Below, piece after piece: positions 1 through 7,706 of a DNA stretch of 27,129 nucleotides. The DNA comes from CALAZP01 sp041164265 (lineage in GTDB: Bacteria > Bacteroidota > Bacteroidia > Chitinophagales > Saprospiraceae). The position numbers were made by a program, and so were the translations under genes. Under the pieces are notes generated by a model that had not been told where the DNA came from, searched no databases, and saw nothing but the letters and a program-made list of their open reading frames with translations. Position 1 is the first letter of the stretch. Each line of letters begins with the position of its first letter. The stretch is taken from positions 1 through 27,129 of the forward strand of contig JBEAPR010000076.1 in NCBI GenBank assembly GCA_041164265.1. Reading direction: 5' to 3'.

Positions 1-13
1 TGTAAAATCCATA

Positions 14-937
14 TTAGGTAAAAAATGCAATGATTAAAATGGTTCCCGAAACTATCAATACCAAAATACTATAAAAAACTCCAGTCACTATTAATTTAAA
101 AATCGTCTTGATCCAGCCGTAGCCAAAAAGTTGAACTGCACCAATAATCGTTGTAATGGGCAAAAGAAGGAAAAGGCTCCATATACCTTGATTAATTTGC
201 TCTGGCCCTAATAATTGTGAAGTCATCACTAAAGATGCGAGGAAGAATAATACGGTATGCTGGTTTAAGGCAAACAAAAAATGGGATATATAGAATTTTT
301 TATTCCTTCGGAAAAATAACCAAAATAGGAATCCTAAAATCGGCATCAGGAAAAATAAAGACCAGGAGATATAATTGGTGAATTTTTCAAAATAAGCTGA
401 TGGATTATCTGAAATGGCCTTAAACCTTTTAACTATTTCCTCCGAACTTATTTCTTTTTCGGTGCTGCCAATACTTAAATGTAGGCCATCTCTGTTGATA
501 TTACTATCGAGATTTAAAAAGGCCAGTGAATCTGTGATCAAACTATCCGCAGCATGATGCTGAATGGAATCCAATACTGAAGAGGCTTTTTCCAACTGAC
601 CTCCAATAGTTTCATTGATTTGGAAGAACCTATTAGTGACCATATTGAGTAAAATAAAGAAGATAAAACTCACAAAAAGGTAAAGCCTAAAAGGTGGCAT
701 ATAGCTGACATTCTTTCCCTCTACGTAATTGGTAATCAATTGCGAGGGCATAAAAAAAGTTGCTAGCAGAGTCTTCCAAAACCGAGTATCAAATGAGAAA
801 ACATCAGTTAATAAATCCCTGATTAATGAAAGTAATGGCCTTTCATAATCTTTAGTGGTTTGTCCACATTGGGGACAAAAATTCCCAATAAATTCTGTTT
901 GACAATTGCGACAGGACCGAAAGGTGCTTTCGTTCAT
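14..937 (-). CDS. DUF3667 zinc-ribbon membrane protein
   Basis: Seen: 307 aa. The N-terminus has a zinc-ribbon pair, C9xxC12 and C21PQC24, followed by the conserved stretch that ends in PPFRLYLFVSFIFF (about 80-95), typical of DUF3667 proteins of Bacteroidota. Hydrophobic segments lie at about 83-101, 188-208, 221-240, 250-275 and 285-306, with a polar stretch of about 85 residues between the first and second. Known: the family is an inner-membrane protein of unknown function with a rubredoxin-like knuckle. Context: the ATG lies 14 bp after the stop of the amylosucrase-type gene on the same strand, so it is probably the last visible cistron of the sucrose operon, although DUF3667 genes occur in many contexts. 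No enzymatic role can be read from the sequence. The family call is firm and the function unknown. Confidence 0.85.
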   Translation of the reverse strand: MNESTFRSCRNCQTEFIGNFCPQCGQTTKDYERPLLSLIRDLLTDVFSFDTRFWKTLLATFFMPSQLITNYVEGKNVSYMPPFRLYLFVSFIFFILLNMVTNRFFQINETIGGQLEKASSVLDSIQHHAADSLITDSLAFLNLDSNINRDGLHLSIGSTEKEISSEEIVKRFKAISDNPSAYFEKFTNYISWSLFFLMPILGFLFWLFFRRNKKFYISHFLFALNQHTVLFFLASLVMTSQLLGPEQINQGIWSLFLLLPITTIIGAVQLFGYGWIKTIFKLIVTGVFYSILVLIVSGTILIIAFFT

Positions 938-951
938 TTTTTTTAATTAAG

Positions 952-2904
952 CTATTCCAAAATAGTATTATCCATGAATTTTTTCGATGAAACCAATATT
1001 AAAAACGAAAAAGAAGGGATAGCTATAGCCTGGTTGAGTTGGTAAACTGTATTGGACCATAAATCAATAAATGGGTCGGACTGATTGGTAAAAATATCCG
1101 ATGGAATATTTTTTTGCTCTGGAGTGAAATTAAATAAGCACAGGGCCACATTTTGAGAATGGAACCTTTCAAATCCTGCTACCCCATTAGGTAGATGATG
1201 GTACCATCGAATATTGCTATGATCTAGGAAAACTGGATTGGCTTTTCTGATTTTTATCAATTGCTGGGTTTTTTCAAAAAGTTGGTTTTCTATGGTACCC
1301 GTTAATCCAACCAATTCATTTTTTTCCCAATTGATAATTGGCCGATGCATCCAACGATTATCGTAATTTTTAGAAGGATCATTCAGGTAGCTGTAGTCAT
1401 TAGTGTAACCTAGTTCATCCCCGTAAAACAGCATAGGCAATCCACCTATAAAAAAGGAGTGGGCTTGCATGAGAATAATTTTATCTATTGCTGTTTGAAC
1501 TCCAGGGTAATCGTGATTTTTAATAGCTTTTTCCAAGCCACATAGGGAAGCCAAACTTCCACTAATCCTAGCATCACCTGTTTGAGGATTCACCGAAAAT
1601 AAAGCCCCCTTGGAAGGACTTCCTGGAAAATTACCAGAATAGTAATCCTTCAAATATTGTCGATGCAAAAAAGGATCCTTTCCAGCTTTAAGGATAGAAT
1701 GATCTTCATAGCCCAGACCAATATCATCGTGACACCGAGTGTAAGTTATCCAAGAGGTTCCTAATGGTTTTCTTCCTAATACCTCTTGTTCGTTTAGCAT
1801 CACTTGAGTTTCCCCAGTGGCCAACATATCCCATTGAAGAGCCATTTGGGTAGCATTGTAGGCAAAATGGCACTCCTGGCCTAGATAGTCTTCGGTTCCA
1901 AAATATGTCATAATGTCTCTAGGAGCTACAATTGCTTCCCCAAGTAAAGCCATGCCAGGTGCTACCAAATCCATACAACTTCTTATTAACTGTAAAATCT
2001 GATGGGCTTGTGGTAAATTTTGACAATTTGTTCCCTTCTCTTTCCAAATAAATGCTGGGGCGTCTAGTCTTAATATATCAACTCCCAGATTCGCATAAAA
2101 AAATATATTTTCCAACATTGCGGCCAAAACCAAAGGATTAGAGTAGTTTAAATCCCACTGATATTGATGGAAAACCGTCATGACCCATTGGTTCAGTTCT
2201 GGCAAATAGGTAAAACTACCTGGTGCACTTTCAGGAAATACATCCGGCATGAAGGATTCATATTCTTCAACCTCCTCTTTAACTTTCGTGAAATAGAAAA
2301 AATTCTGGTAATAAGGATCTCCTTGTCTGGCTTTTTGCGCCCATTCGTGTAGATGAGAAGTATGGTTGAGGACTATATCCAACATGAGGTACATGCCCTT
2401 TGCCTCCATTTCATTAATAAGTTCATTTAGATGGTCTAAATCTCCAAACTTGGGATTTATTTTTCTAAAGTTTGAAACTGCATAGCCGCCGTCACTTTCG
2501 TGAGGTGGGCTTTCAAATAAAGGCATGAAATGTAAAACATTAACTCCGAGTTGTTCAAGATAATCCAAACGCAAGGAAATATCAGCTATTTGACCTGCAA
2601 ATCGATCTACATACATACTCATACCTACCAACTTGTGGTCAGCAAACCAAGTGCCCTTTTGAGCCTTTTGCTCATCCCGTTGTTTCCATTTTGTTGGACG
2701 ATTTTTTTTTCCTTCGAAAACCACTTCTAAAAGTTTACCGAACAAATCCCCTTTATTTTCTAATCCACTATATAAATGGTCAAAAAGGGAAATAATGCAA
2801 GGTAATTTTGCTTTCCATTCCTTTTGAAACTTTGACTCTATTGAGGAGGCGTAACGTTGATAGACTCCTCTAGCTATATCTTTATAGATTGCGTTCCCTT
2901 CCAT
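952..2904 (-). CDS. GH13_4 amylosucrase-type alpha-glucosyltransferase
   Basis: Seen: 650 aa, no signal peptide, so cytoplasmic. The length is close to that of the Neisseria polysaccharea amylosucrase (636 aa), and the (beta/alpha)8 landmarks are easy to follow: SDGGYAVS (137-144), DIVLNHTSH (176-184), nucleophile D281 in RLDAPAFIWK, the GTNCQNLPQAH signature (291-301), acid/base E323 in LGEA, and H392-D393 in CHDDIG as the third carboxylate. D138 and R517 (DNRWMHRP) match the D144-R509 salt bridge that shapes the sucrose pocket in the Neisseria enzyme. Known: amylosucrase moves glucose from sucrose onto an alpha-1,4-glucan and releases fructose; some close relatives mainly hydrolyse sucrose. 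Context: 13 bp downstream of an SUT-like transporter. Inference: imported sucrose becomes intracellular glucan plus fructose. Transferase and hydrolase activity cannot be told apart from sequence alone. Confidence 0.9.
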   Translation of the reverse strand: MEGNAIYKDIARGVYQRYASSIESKFQKEWKAKLPCIISLFDHLYSGLENKGDLFGKLLEVVFEGKKNRPTKWKQRDEQKAQKGTWFADHKLVGMSMYVDRFAGQIADISLRLDYLEQLGVNVLHFMPLFESPPHESDGGYAVSNFRKINPKFGDLDHLNELINEMEAKGMYLMLDIVLNHTSHLHEWAQKARQGDPYYQNFFYFTKVKEEVEEYESFMPDVFPESAPGSFTYLPELNQWVMTVFHQYQWDLNYSNPLVLAAMLENIFFYANLGVDILRLDAPAFIWKEKGTNCQNLPQAHQILQLIRSCMDLVAPGMALLGEAIVAPRDIMTYFGTEDYLGQECHFAYNATQMALQWDMLATGETQVMLNEQEVLGRKPLGTSWITYTRCHDDIGLGYEDHSILKAGKDPFLHRQYLKDYYSGNFPGSPSKGALFSVNPQTGDARISGSLASLCGLEKAIKNHDYPGVQTAIDKIILMQAHSFFIGGLPMLFYGDELGYTNDYSYLNDPSKNYDNRWMHRPIINWEKNELVGLTGTIENQLFEKTQQLIKIRKANPVFLDHSNIRWYHHLPNGVAGFERFHSQNVALCLFNFTPEQKNIPSDIFTNQSDPFIDLWSNTVYQLNQAIAIPSFSFLILVSSKKFMDNTILE

Positions 2905-2917
2905 ATATAATTAGGGA

Positions 2918-4399
2918 TTAGTGAGTACTCGATAAAGTACCCGTATCTTCAACTCCTGGATTATTTTTACTCATGGTCAAAGTGGTCAACCCAGCTATAA
3001 GCAAAAGAATACCTCCAAATACAATTGCCATCCTTGGATCGTTACCTAAAACATTTCTTGAAATAAACCCAAAAGTTAAAGTTTGCAGTATCATTGGAAT
3101 CACTATCATCATATTAATAATGCCCATGTACACCCCATATTTATCTTTGGGAATATCATTTACTACCATCAAATAAGGAACCCCCATCATGGATGCCCAA
3201 GCAATTCCAAATCCAGTCATAGGAACAAAAAGTAAAAATTTATTATCGATGAAAGGGAAAAACAACAACCCAATCCCAGCTATTAATAAACAGTAAAAGT
3301 GAACATTCCTTGGACTGTATTTTTTCGCCCATCCTACTAGAAAGAAGGCCGATAAAAAAGTAACTATATTATACCATCCATTAACCAAACCTGCCCATCC
3401 GACAGCTTCTTCAAACAATCCTTTATTTCCCATGGGGGTAGTATCCCATATTGATAGGGCAATACTTTTAGCGGCATTTTGCCAATAGCAGAATAAGGCG
3501 TACCACTGAAAAAGATAAACTAGAGCTAGTTTCCACATTATTTTTGGCATGTAGAAAATGGCATGCACGATTTCAATGTTTTGAGCAAAAGCTATCCTGG
3601 TCAAGGAGCTTTCCTCCATTTTCCGAAGGACTGATTTTAAAAGCCCCTTTTTAAAAATAGAGGGGATGAGTAAAAGGGCAAAAACACTATAGGCGATTAG
3701 TGAAGTAAAAATGGAGAGGAAAAATTGGACAGCAGGATGAGGTAACTCCTTATTTCGTTCCGTTAGTTTGACGAGCTCTTCTTCCGAAGGAGGAATTTCT
3801 TCCGTTTTAGACATGCTCCACAAAACGGACCCAATGGAACATACAGTACCTAAAAAGAAAGAGGCATATACCCAGTTAGGCAATGATCCAAGGGAACCTG
3901 GAATGAATTTTTGAAAAGCAAAAAGAGATACATTAGCTAAGGTGATACCAAGCCCAGTAAAAAAACTTTGAGAAAGGTAGCCTACACCAAATTGTTCTTT
4001 GGGTAGTTTGTCTGCAATTAAAGCTCTATAGGGTTCCATAGCGGTATTGTTAGCCGCATCCAAAACCCACAAAAGCCCTGCAGCCATCCAAAGGGAGCTG
4101 CTAAAGGGATAGATAAAAAGAGTAATGCTGCAAAAAAGTGCCCCTATAAAAAAATAGGGTTTTCTTCTGCCAAACTTAGGACTCCAGGTACTGTCACTCA
4201 GTGCCCCTATAATAGGTTGTATTAATAGGCCCGTCATCGGTCCAGCCAGATTAAGAATGGGGATCTCATCTGGCATAGCCCCTAACATATCATAAATTGG
4301 ATTAACAGCACTTTGCTGAAGTCCAAAACTGTATTGGATGCCAAAAAAACCAACGTTCATGTTGATAATTTGGCTTATAGATAAAGTTGGTTTTTTCAT
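2918..4399 (-). CDS. SLC45/plant-SUT-like MFS sugar transporter
   Basis: Seen: 493 aa, about 12 hydrophobic segments. The hallmark of sucrose/H+ symporters sits at residues 53-81: GPMTG, IQP (60-62), G..SD (65-69) and FGRRKP (76-81), as in plant SUTs and animal SLC45 proteins (GP.xG..vQP..G..SD.....GRRrP). The N-terminal stretch FGIQYSFGLQQS (18-30) also fits this group. A polar loop lies at about 196-220 between the two halves. Known: these transporters carry sucrose or other glucosides with protons across the inner membrane. Context: the amylosucrase-type gene starts 13 bp downstream on the same strand, which supports sucrose as the substrate. Maltose or another alpha-glucoside remains possible. 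No fructokinase, invertase or TonB-dependent receptor is seen beside it. Confidence 0.85.
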   Translation of the reverse strand: MKKPTLSISQIINMNVGFFGIQYSFGLQQSAVNPIYDMLGAMPDEIPILNLAGPMTGLLIQPIIGALSDSTWSPKFGRRKPYFFIGALFCSITLFIYPFSSSLWMAAGLLWVLDAANNTAMEPYRALIADKLPKEQFGVGYLSQSFFTGLGITLANVSLFAFQKFIPGSLGSLPNWVYASFFLGTVCSIGSVLWSMSKTEEIPPSEEELVKLTERNKELPHPAVQFFLSIFTSLIAYSVFALLLIPSIFKKGLLKSVLRKMEESSLTRIAFAQNIEIVHAIFYMPKIMWKLALVYLFQWYALFCYWQNAAKSIALSIWDTTPMGNKGLFEEAVGWAGLVNGWYNIVTFLSAFFLVGWAKKYSPRNVHFYCLLIAGIGLLFFPFIDNKFLLFVPMTGFGIAWASMMGVPYLMVVNDIPKDKYGVYMGIINMMIVIPMILQTLTFGFISRNVLGNDPRMAIVFGGILLLIAGLTTLTMSKNNPGVEDTGTLSSTH

Positions 4400-4450
4400 C
4401 TCAAGCTTTTTGTGGAAAAGTAGATGAATATAGCCAATTAACCTATTAAA

Positions 4451-5179
4451 TTAAAATGCTTTATGTTCAATTCCTCCGGAACCGCTAATACGAGATTTCA
4501 CCTTAGGTTGACCCCCATAAGTCACATCTCCTGAACCAGATATACTTACATCTAAGTAAGATTCTACATTTAAGTTGACATCCCCTGAACCAGATATAAG
4601 TACGCTGGCATCTTTACTATTAAAGTCATTTCCACCTATTGATCCGCTTCCTGAAATGGATATATCAGCTTCATCACAATTGCCACTTAATTCGATATCT
4701 CCAGATCCACTCACTCTACTTCTTAAGTTAGCGCACTGCAAGTCCATTTCAACGTTACCTGACCCACTAATGATGATATCTAGATTACCACTTGCCTTAA
4801 AGTTGCCCCTACCTTTGACATCCCCAGATCCACTAACCGTTATTTCTTCTAAATCTGGAACCGTGATATAAATATTGAATTGGGAAATATTCCGTACCCT
4901 TTCTTCAAATTTAATTTTCCATAATTGATTATCCACTTCTGTATTCAAGACATCGATTATATTGGCCTGTCCTTCAACTTCCACTAATTGAGAAGATCCT
5001 TGCATTAAATATACATTTCCGCTTATCATTAAAGAAAATGCGTTAATATCCTGAAGTTCCAAAGTCTTTCGAATCAATGGGCCTTCACCTTTAATTTGAG
5101 AAGGCCATTGAGCGGCTGCAGTACAAGAAAAATTAAATACTAGAACCAGCAATAAGCTAACTGACAATAAGTTTTTCAT
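4451..5179 (-). CDS. DUF2807 (GIN-domain) exported repeat protein
   Basis: Seen: 242 aa with a signal peptide (hydrophobic 3-16). The Cys at 19 has a poor lipobox (NFSC), and cleavage by signal peptidase I near AAAQ (21-24) is also possible. The mature part matches the head-GIN/DUF2807 fold of Bacteroidota. From residue 116 on, an SGSG motif recurs seven times (116, 138, 157, 176, 196, 214, 232) at 18-22 residue spacing, each followed by a short beta-strand. That regular spacing suggests a beta-helix or stacked-sheet solenoid with one turn per repeat. Known: the function is undefined; members are thought to be secreted adhesin-like or envelope proteins. Context: 51 bp upstream of the sugar transporter and 42 bp downstream of the serine hydrolase, same strand. 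Nothing links it firmly to sugar uptake. Confidence 0.85.
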   Translation of the reverse strand: MKNLLSVSLLLVLVFNFSCTAAAQWPSQIKGEGPLIRKTLELQDINAFSLMISGNVYLMQGSSQLVEVEGQANIIDVLNTEVDNQLWKIKFEERVRNISQFNIYITVPDLEEITVSGSGDVKGRGNFKASGNLDIIISGSGNVEMDLQCANLRSRVSGSGDIELSGNCDEADISISGSGSIGGNDFNSKDASVLISGSGDVNLNVESYLDVSISGSGDVTYGGQPKVKSRISGSGGIEHKAF

Positions 5180-5221
5180 AATTTTTTACTTAAAGACGCT
5201 ACCTTTTTAATAGGGTTGCTT

Positions 5222-6328
5222 CTATAACAACTCTTTTAAGATTTTCTCAATAATTGGAGCATTTCTGCTTTTAGTCCATCCCTGACTATAGTTAGCTGCA
5301 ATAGTGGCATGTAGGGAAGGGAAATAAATCACTTCCGTTCCCCAATACCCGGAATGCACGAATCCCTCTAATCCTTCTATTTCAACCCTATAAATTCCTA
5401 ATCTATAATCCATTCTTGGCTGGACATCGTATTCATAAGGTGCTAACATAGAATCTAAAGTGGCTTCATTTTTGAATATTTCTTCATTAAATAAGGCTTG
5501 AAAAAAATTGGCAATGTCCTTGGTAGTTGCTATTAACCCGCCGCCACCGTAATAGTCTAAAGTAGGGCTAAACTCATAAGTGTCCATTCCATCTCTAGTG
5601 TATTGATGGATTCTTCGATCTTCTCTTTCATCCTCCACCCAGGTTTCATTCAATTCCAAATCAGTAAGATTCAACAATTCCTCGAAACTATCCCCCATAT
5701 TTTTACCCGTTTTACTTTCCATAATTTCTGCTAAAAGTAAATAGCCAGAATCTGAATAACTAAATACTTCACCAGGTAAACCCAGGGGTTCTCCCCATTC
5801 CATAGCTGCTTTTATCTGTTCTTTTCGAGTCCAATGATACTTTGGTTCTTGAATGATCCTACCAAAAAAATTGGGTGATTGGGTATGATCAAATAAACCA
5901 CTAGCGTGTCTCAATAAATCCCTAATTGTTATTTCATCAGGTGTGTAGCCACCGTTTTTTAAGATTTCAATATATTCAAAACTCAAATGTTGCGCTATGG
6001 GGTCATCTAAATTCAAAACGCCGTCTTCCCATAATCTAAGGATGGAAGCGGCTACATAGGTTTTGGTAACACTAGCAATCCTGAATTGATCATTAGGTTG
6101 TAAAGGATCCTGAGTTTGAACATCATTAATACCAGTTGCTCCACTCCAAGATATATTTTTCGCTGGGTACTCCACATGTACCAAAACCCCTGGCATAGAA
6201 TCCACTACTTCTTTATCTAAAATTTCCTGAAACAAAGAAGAGGTGGAGTCATGGGAAGTCGGACTACTTGGAGAACAACTTATTAAATAGAGAGATCCAA
6301 ATAGAATGGAAAGTTTAAGTAATTGCAT
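5222..6328 (-). CDS. Serine beta-lactamase-like hydrolase, lipoprotein
   Basis: Seen: 368 aa. A clear lipobox LISC ends at Cys18, so it is predicted to be membrane-anchored outside the cytoplasm. Catalytic SxxK is S86-V-T-K89 (RIASVTK). The second motif is Y191-S-D, where many members have YSN, followed by SGYLLL. The third, KTG-like motif is H325-S-G in a FVHSGYWG context. GGGG before LIATTKDIANF (261-276) is also typical of the PF00144 family. Known: this class C beta-lactamase/DD-peptidase superfamily includes esterases, D-aminopeptidases and peptidoglycan hydrolases; sequence alone does not say which, and antibiotic resistance should not be assumed. Context: lies 38 bp after the GH16 gene and 42 bp before the DUF2807 gene, same strand. 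Confidence 0.88.
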   Translation of the reverse strand: MQLLKLSILFGSLYLISCSPSSPTSHDSTSSLFQEILDKEVVDSMPGVLVHVEYPAKNISWSGATGINDVQTQDPLQPNDQFRIASVTKTYVAASILRLWEDGVLNLDDPIAQHLSFEYIEILKNGGYTPDEITIRDLLRHASGLFDHTQSPNFFGRIIQEPKYHWTRKEQIKAAMEWGEPLGLPGEVFSYSDSGYLLLAEIMESKTGKNMGDSFEELLNLTDLELNETWVEDEREDRRIHQYTRDGMDTYEFSPTLDYYGGGGLIATTKDIANFFQALFNEEIFKNEATLDSMLAPYEYDVQPRMDYRLGIYRVEIEGLEGFVHSGYWGTEVIYFPSLHATIAANYSQGWTKSRNAPIIEKILKELL

Positions 6329-6366
6329 GTTTACCGAGTTTTAGATAAGTCGGAAAACTACAACTT

Positions 6367-7548
6367 TTATTGCTTTTGAAAGACTCTTACGTAATCAATA
6401 AACATCCGTTGAGGAAATTTAGTAGAGGCATCCGGTGCTCCCGGCCAGTTTCCTCCCACAGCGATATTCATAATAAAGAAAAATGGCGCATTAAATCGAT
6501 AAGCGGCACCTTCAATAGAGGATTTAGTCACTTCGTGAAAAGGCTCATCATCTAGTAACCAAACTACTTTATCTTCTTCCCACTCCAAACTAAATACATG
6601 GAAGGCATCGGAAAATTTTGCTCCCGAGAGTTCATATTCTCCTGTACGATAGGTTGAAAATCCTTGACCCTCAGCCCCCCAATGAGCAGTTCCATAAAGT
6701 GTTGATGGTAAGTGACCGACCAATTCCATAATATCCAATTCGCCGCAAGCTGGCCATCCCACCTCATCAATATTGTCTCCTAACATCCAAAGCGCTGGCC
6801 AAATTCCCTGGCCCTCGGGCAATTTAGCACGAATATCAATCCGTCCATATTGAAATGATTGTTTGCCCTTACTCACCATTCTTGCAGAACTATAAGAAGC
6901 TCCCCCCGATGGCTTATTATTTGCCTCTATTACTAATTTACCAGTATTAATAAAACTATTATCTGTCGATGAAGTGTAATTTTGTAGCTCATTATTACCC
7001 CATCCACTAGCTCCTAATTCATGAGTCCAGTATTCACTATTGATAGTAGTTTCTTCAAATTCATCTGCCCAAACCAACTCCATTCCTTCATAGGAATCAG
7101 CAGAAATGTATCCACCATCATCGATATATAAAAATGCATCATCATTCCTAATGATACCGATAGCAGAAGAAATATTTATAGTGGCATTAATTGGATTAGA
7201 AAGGACTACTTGAAATTCTTCATTCTCTTCCTTGATAGTGTCTCCTAGCACTTCAATAGTTAAGTAGGCCTCAATACTTCCAGGGTTAAGGGTAATAGAA
7301 CCAGATAATCCAGTATAATCTTCCCCTTCAGTAGCACTGACTGCCTTAGTTTGAAAATCAACAGAAACAGTAGCAGTGGTCGGTTCTGATAATCGAATAA
7401 CAAAATCAAAATTTGAAATTTCACTCCCTTCATCCTGAGCATCCCCTTCTATACTTATTCTGGGAATAATAGCGGGTTGCTCTGGGTCATTGATTTGATC
7501 ACAGGATAAAATAAAAATCAAACAACCTAAAATTCCGTATCTAACCAT
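6367..7548 (-). CDS. Calx-beta + GH16 beta-glucanase lipoprotein (laminarinase-type)
   Basis: Seen: 393 aa. Lipobox ILSC ends at Cys16. A Calx-beta domain covers about 30-138 (ATEGEDY near 72-78; D-rich end IIRNDDA at 132-138). A GH16 domain covers about 155-391, opening with ELVWADEFE. The active-site strand reads GELDIMELVG, giving nucleophile E270, D272 and acid/base E275. The extra residue (ExDxxE) and the preceding WPALWMLG (250-257) and GWPACGE are those of bacterial endo-beta-1,3-glucanases (GH16_3). The ending FPQRMFIDYVRVFQ is also typical. Known: such enzymes cut laminarin or mixed-linkage glucan. Context: follows the 51-aa Pmp3-like gene with only 2 bp between, and is probably cotranscribed with the regulator-like gene further upstream. 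Agarase or carrageenase specificity is less likely from the active-site surroundings but cannot be excluded. Confidence 0.9.
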   Translation of the reverse strand: MVRYGILGCLIFILSCDQINDPEQPAIIPRISIEGDAQDEGSEISNFDFVIRLSEPTTATVSVDFQTKAVSATEGEDYTGLSGSITLNPGSIEAYLTIEVLGDTIKEENEEFQVVLSNPINATINISSAIGIIRNDDAFLYIDDGGYISADSYEGMELVWADEFEETTINSEYWTHELGASGWGNNELQNYTSSTDNSFINTGKLVIEANNKPSGGASYSSARMVSKGKQSFQYGRIDIRAKLPEGQGIWPALWMLGDNIDEVGWPACGELDIMELVGHLPSTLYGTAHWGAEGQGFSTYRTGEYELSGAKFSDAFHVFSLEWEEDKVVWLLDDEPFHEVTKSSIEGAAYRFNAPFFFIMNIAVGGNWPGAPDASTKFPQRMFIDYVRVFQKQ

Positions 7549-7550
7549 AA

Positions 7551-7706
7551 CTAGTTTTCCTTATTTAAAATTACCAAAGCGCCTATCACTCCAGGAATCC
7601 ATCCTGCTAAAGTTAATATAAAAACAATAACTACGGAACCACAGCCCTTATCATACACTGCTAATGGAGGAAATATGATACTAAGTATTACCCTAAATAG
7701 ACTCAT
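7551..7706 (-). CDS. Pmp3/YqaE-family (UPF0057) small membrane peptide
   Basis: Seen: a 51-residue frame beginning MSLFRVILSIIFPPLAVYDK and ending VIGALVILNKEN. It contains the family landmarks: an N-terminal hydrophobic helix with FPPLAV, then the polar turn DKGCG, a second helix (about 24-34), and GWIPGVIGA (35-43) close to the GxxPGxIHA signature. Known: these two-helix proteolipids are inner-membrane proteins connected with membrane potential or salt and cold stress in yeast and plants; the bacterial role is unclear. Start choice: its ATG overlaps the stop of the upstream gene as ATGA (7703-7706), which points to translational coupling. The GH16 start is only 2 bp past its stop. Both ends are thus fixed by neighbours. 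Easily missed because of its size. Confidence 0.85.
   Translation of the reverse strand: MSLFRVILSIIFPPLAVYDKGCGSVVIVFILTLAGWIPGVIGALVILNKEN

Noticed and set aside
4575..4871. A 98-codon open frame on the plus strand, rich in Pro and Leu
   Set aside because: It is the antisense reading of the SGSG repeats of the DUF2807 gene; the repeated DPL-type pattern follows from GSGD codons on the other strand.
5222..6328. Antibiotic-resistance beta-lactamase
   Set aside because: Motifs fit the broad PF00144 serine-hydrolase family; the lipoprotein form and motif variants give no sign of a true resistance enzyme.
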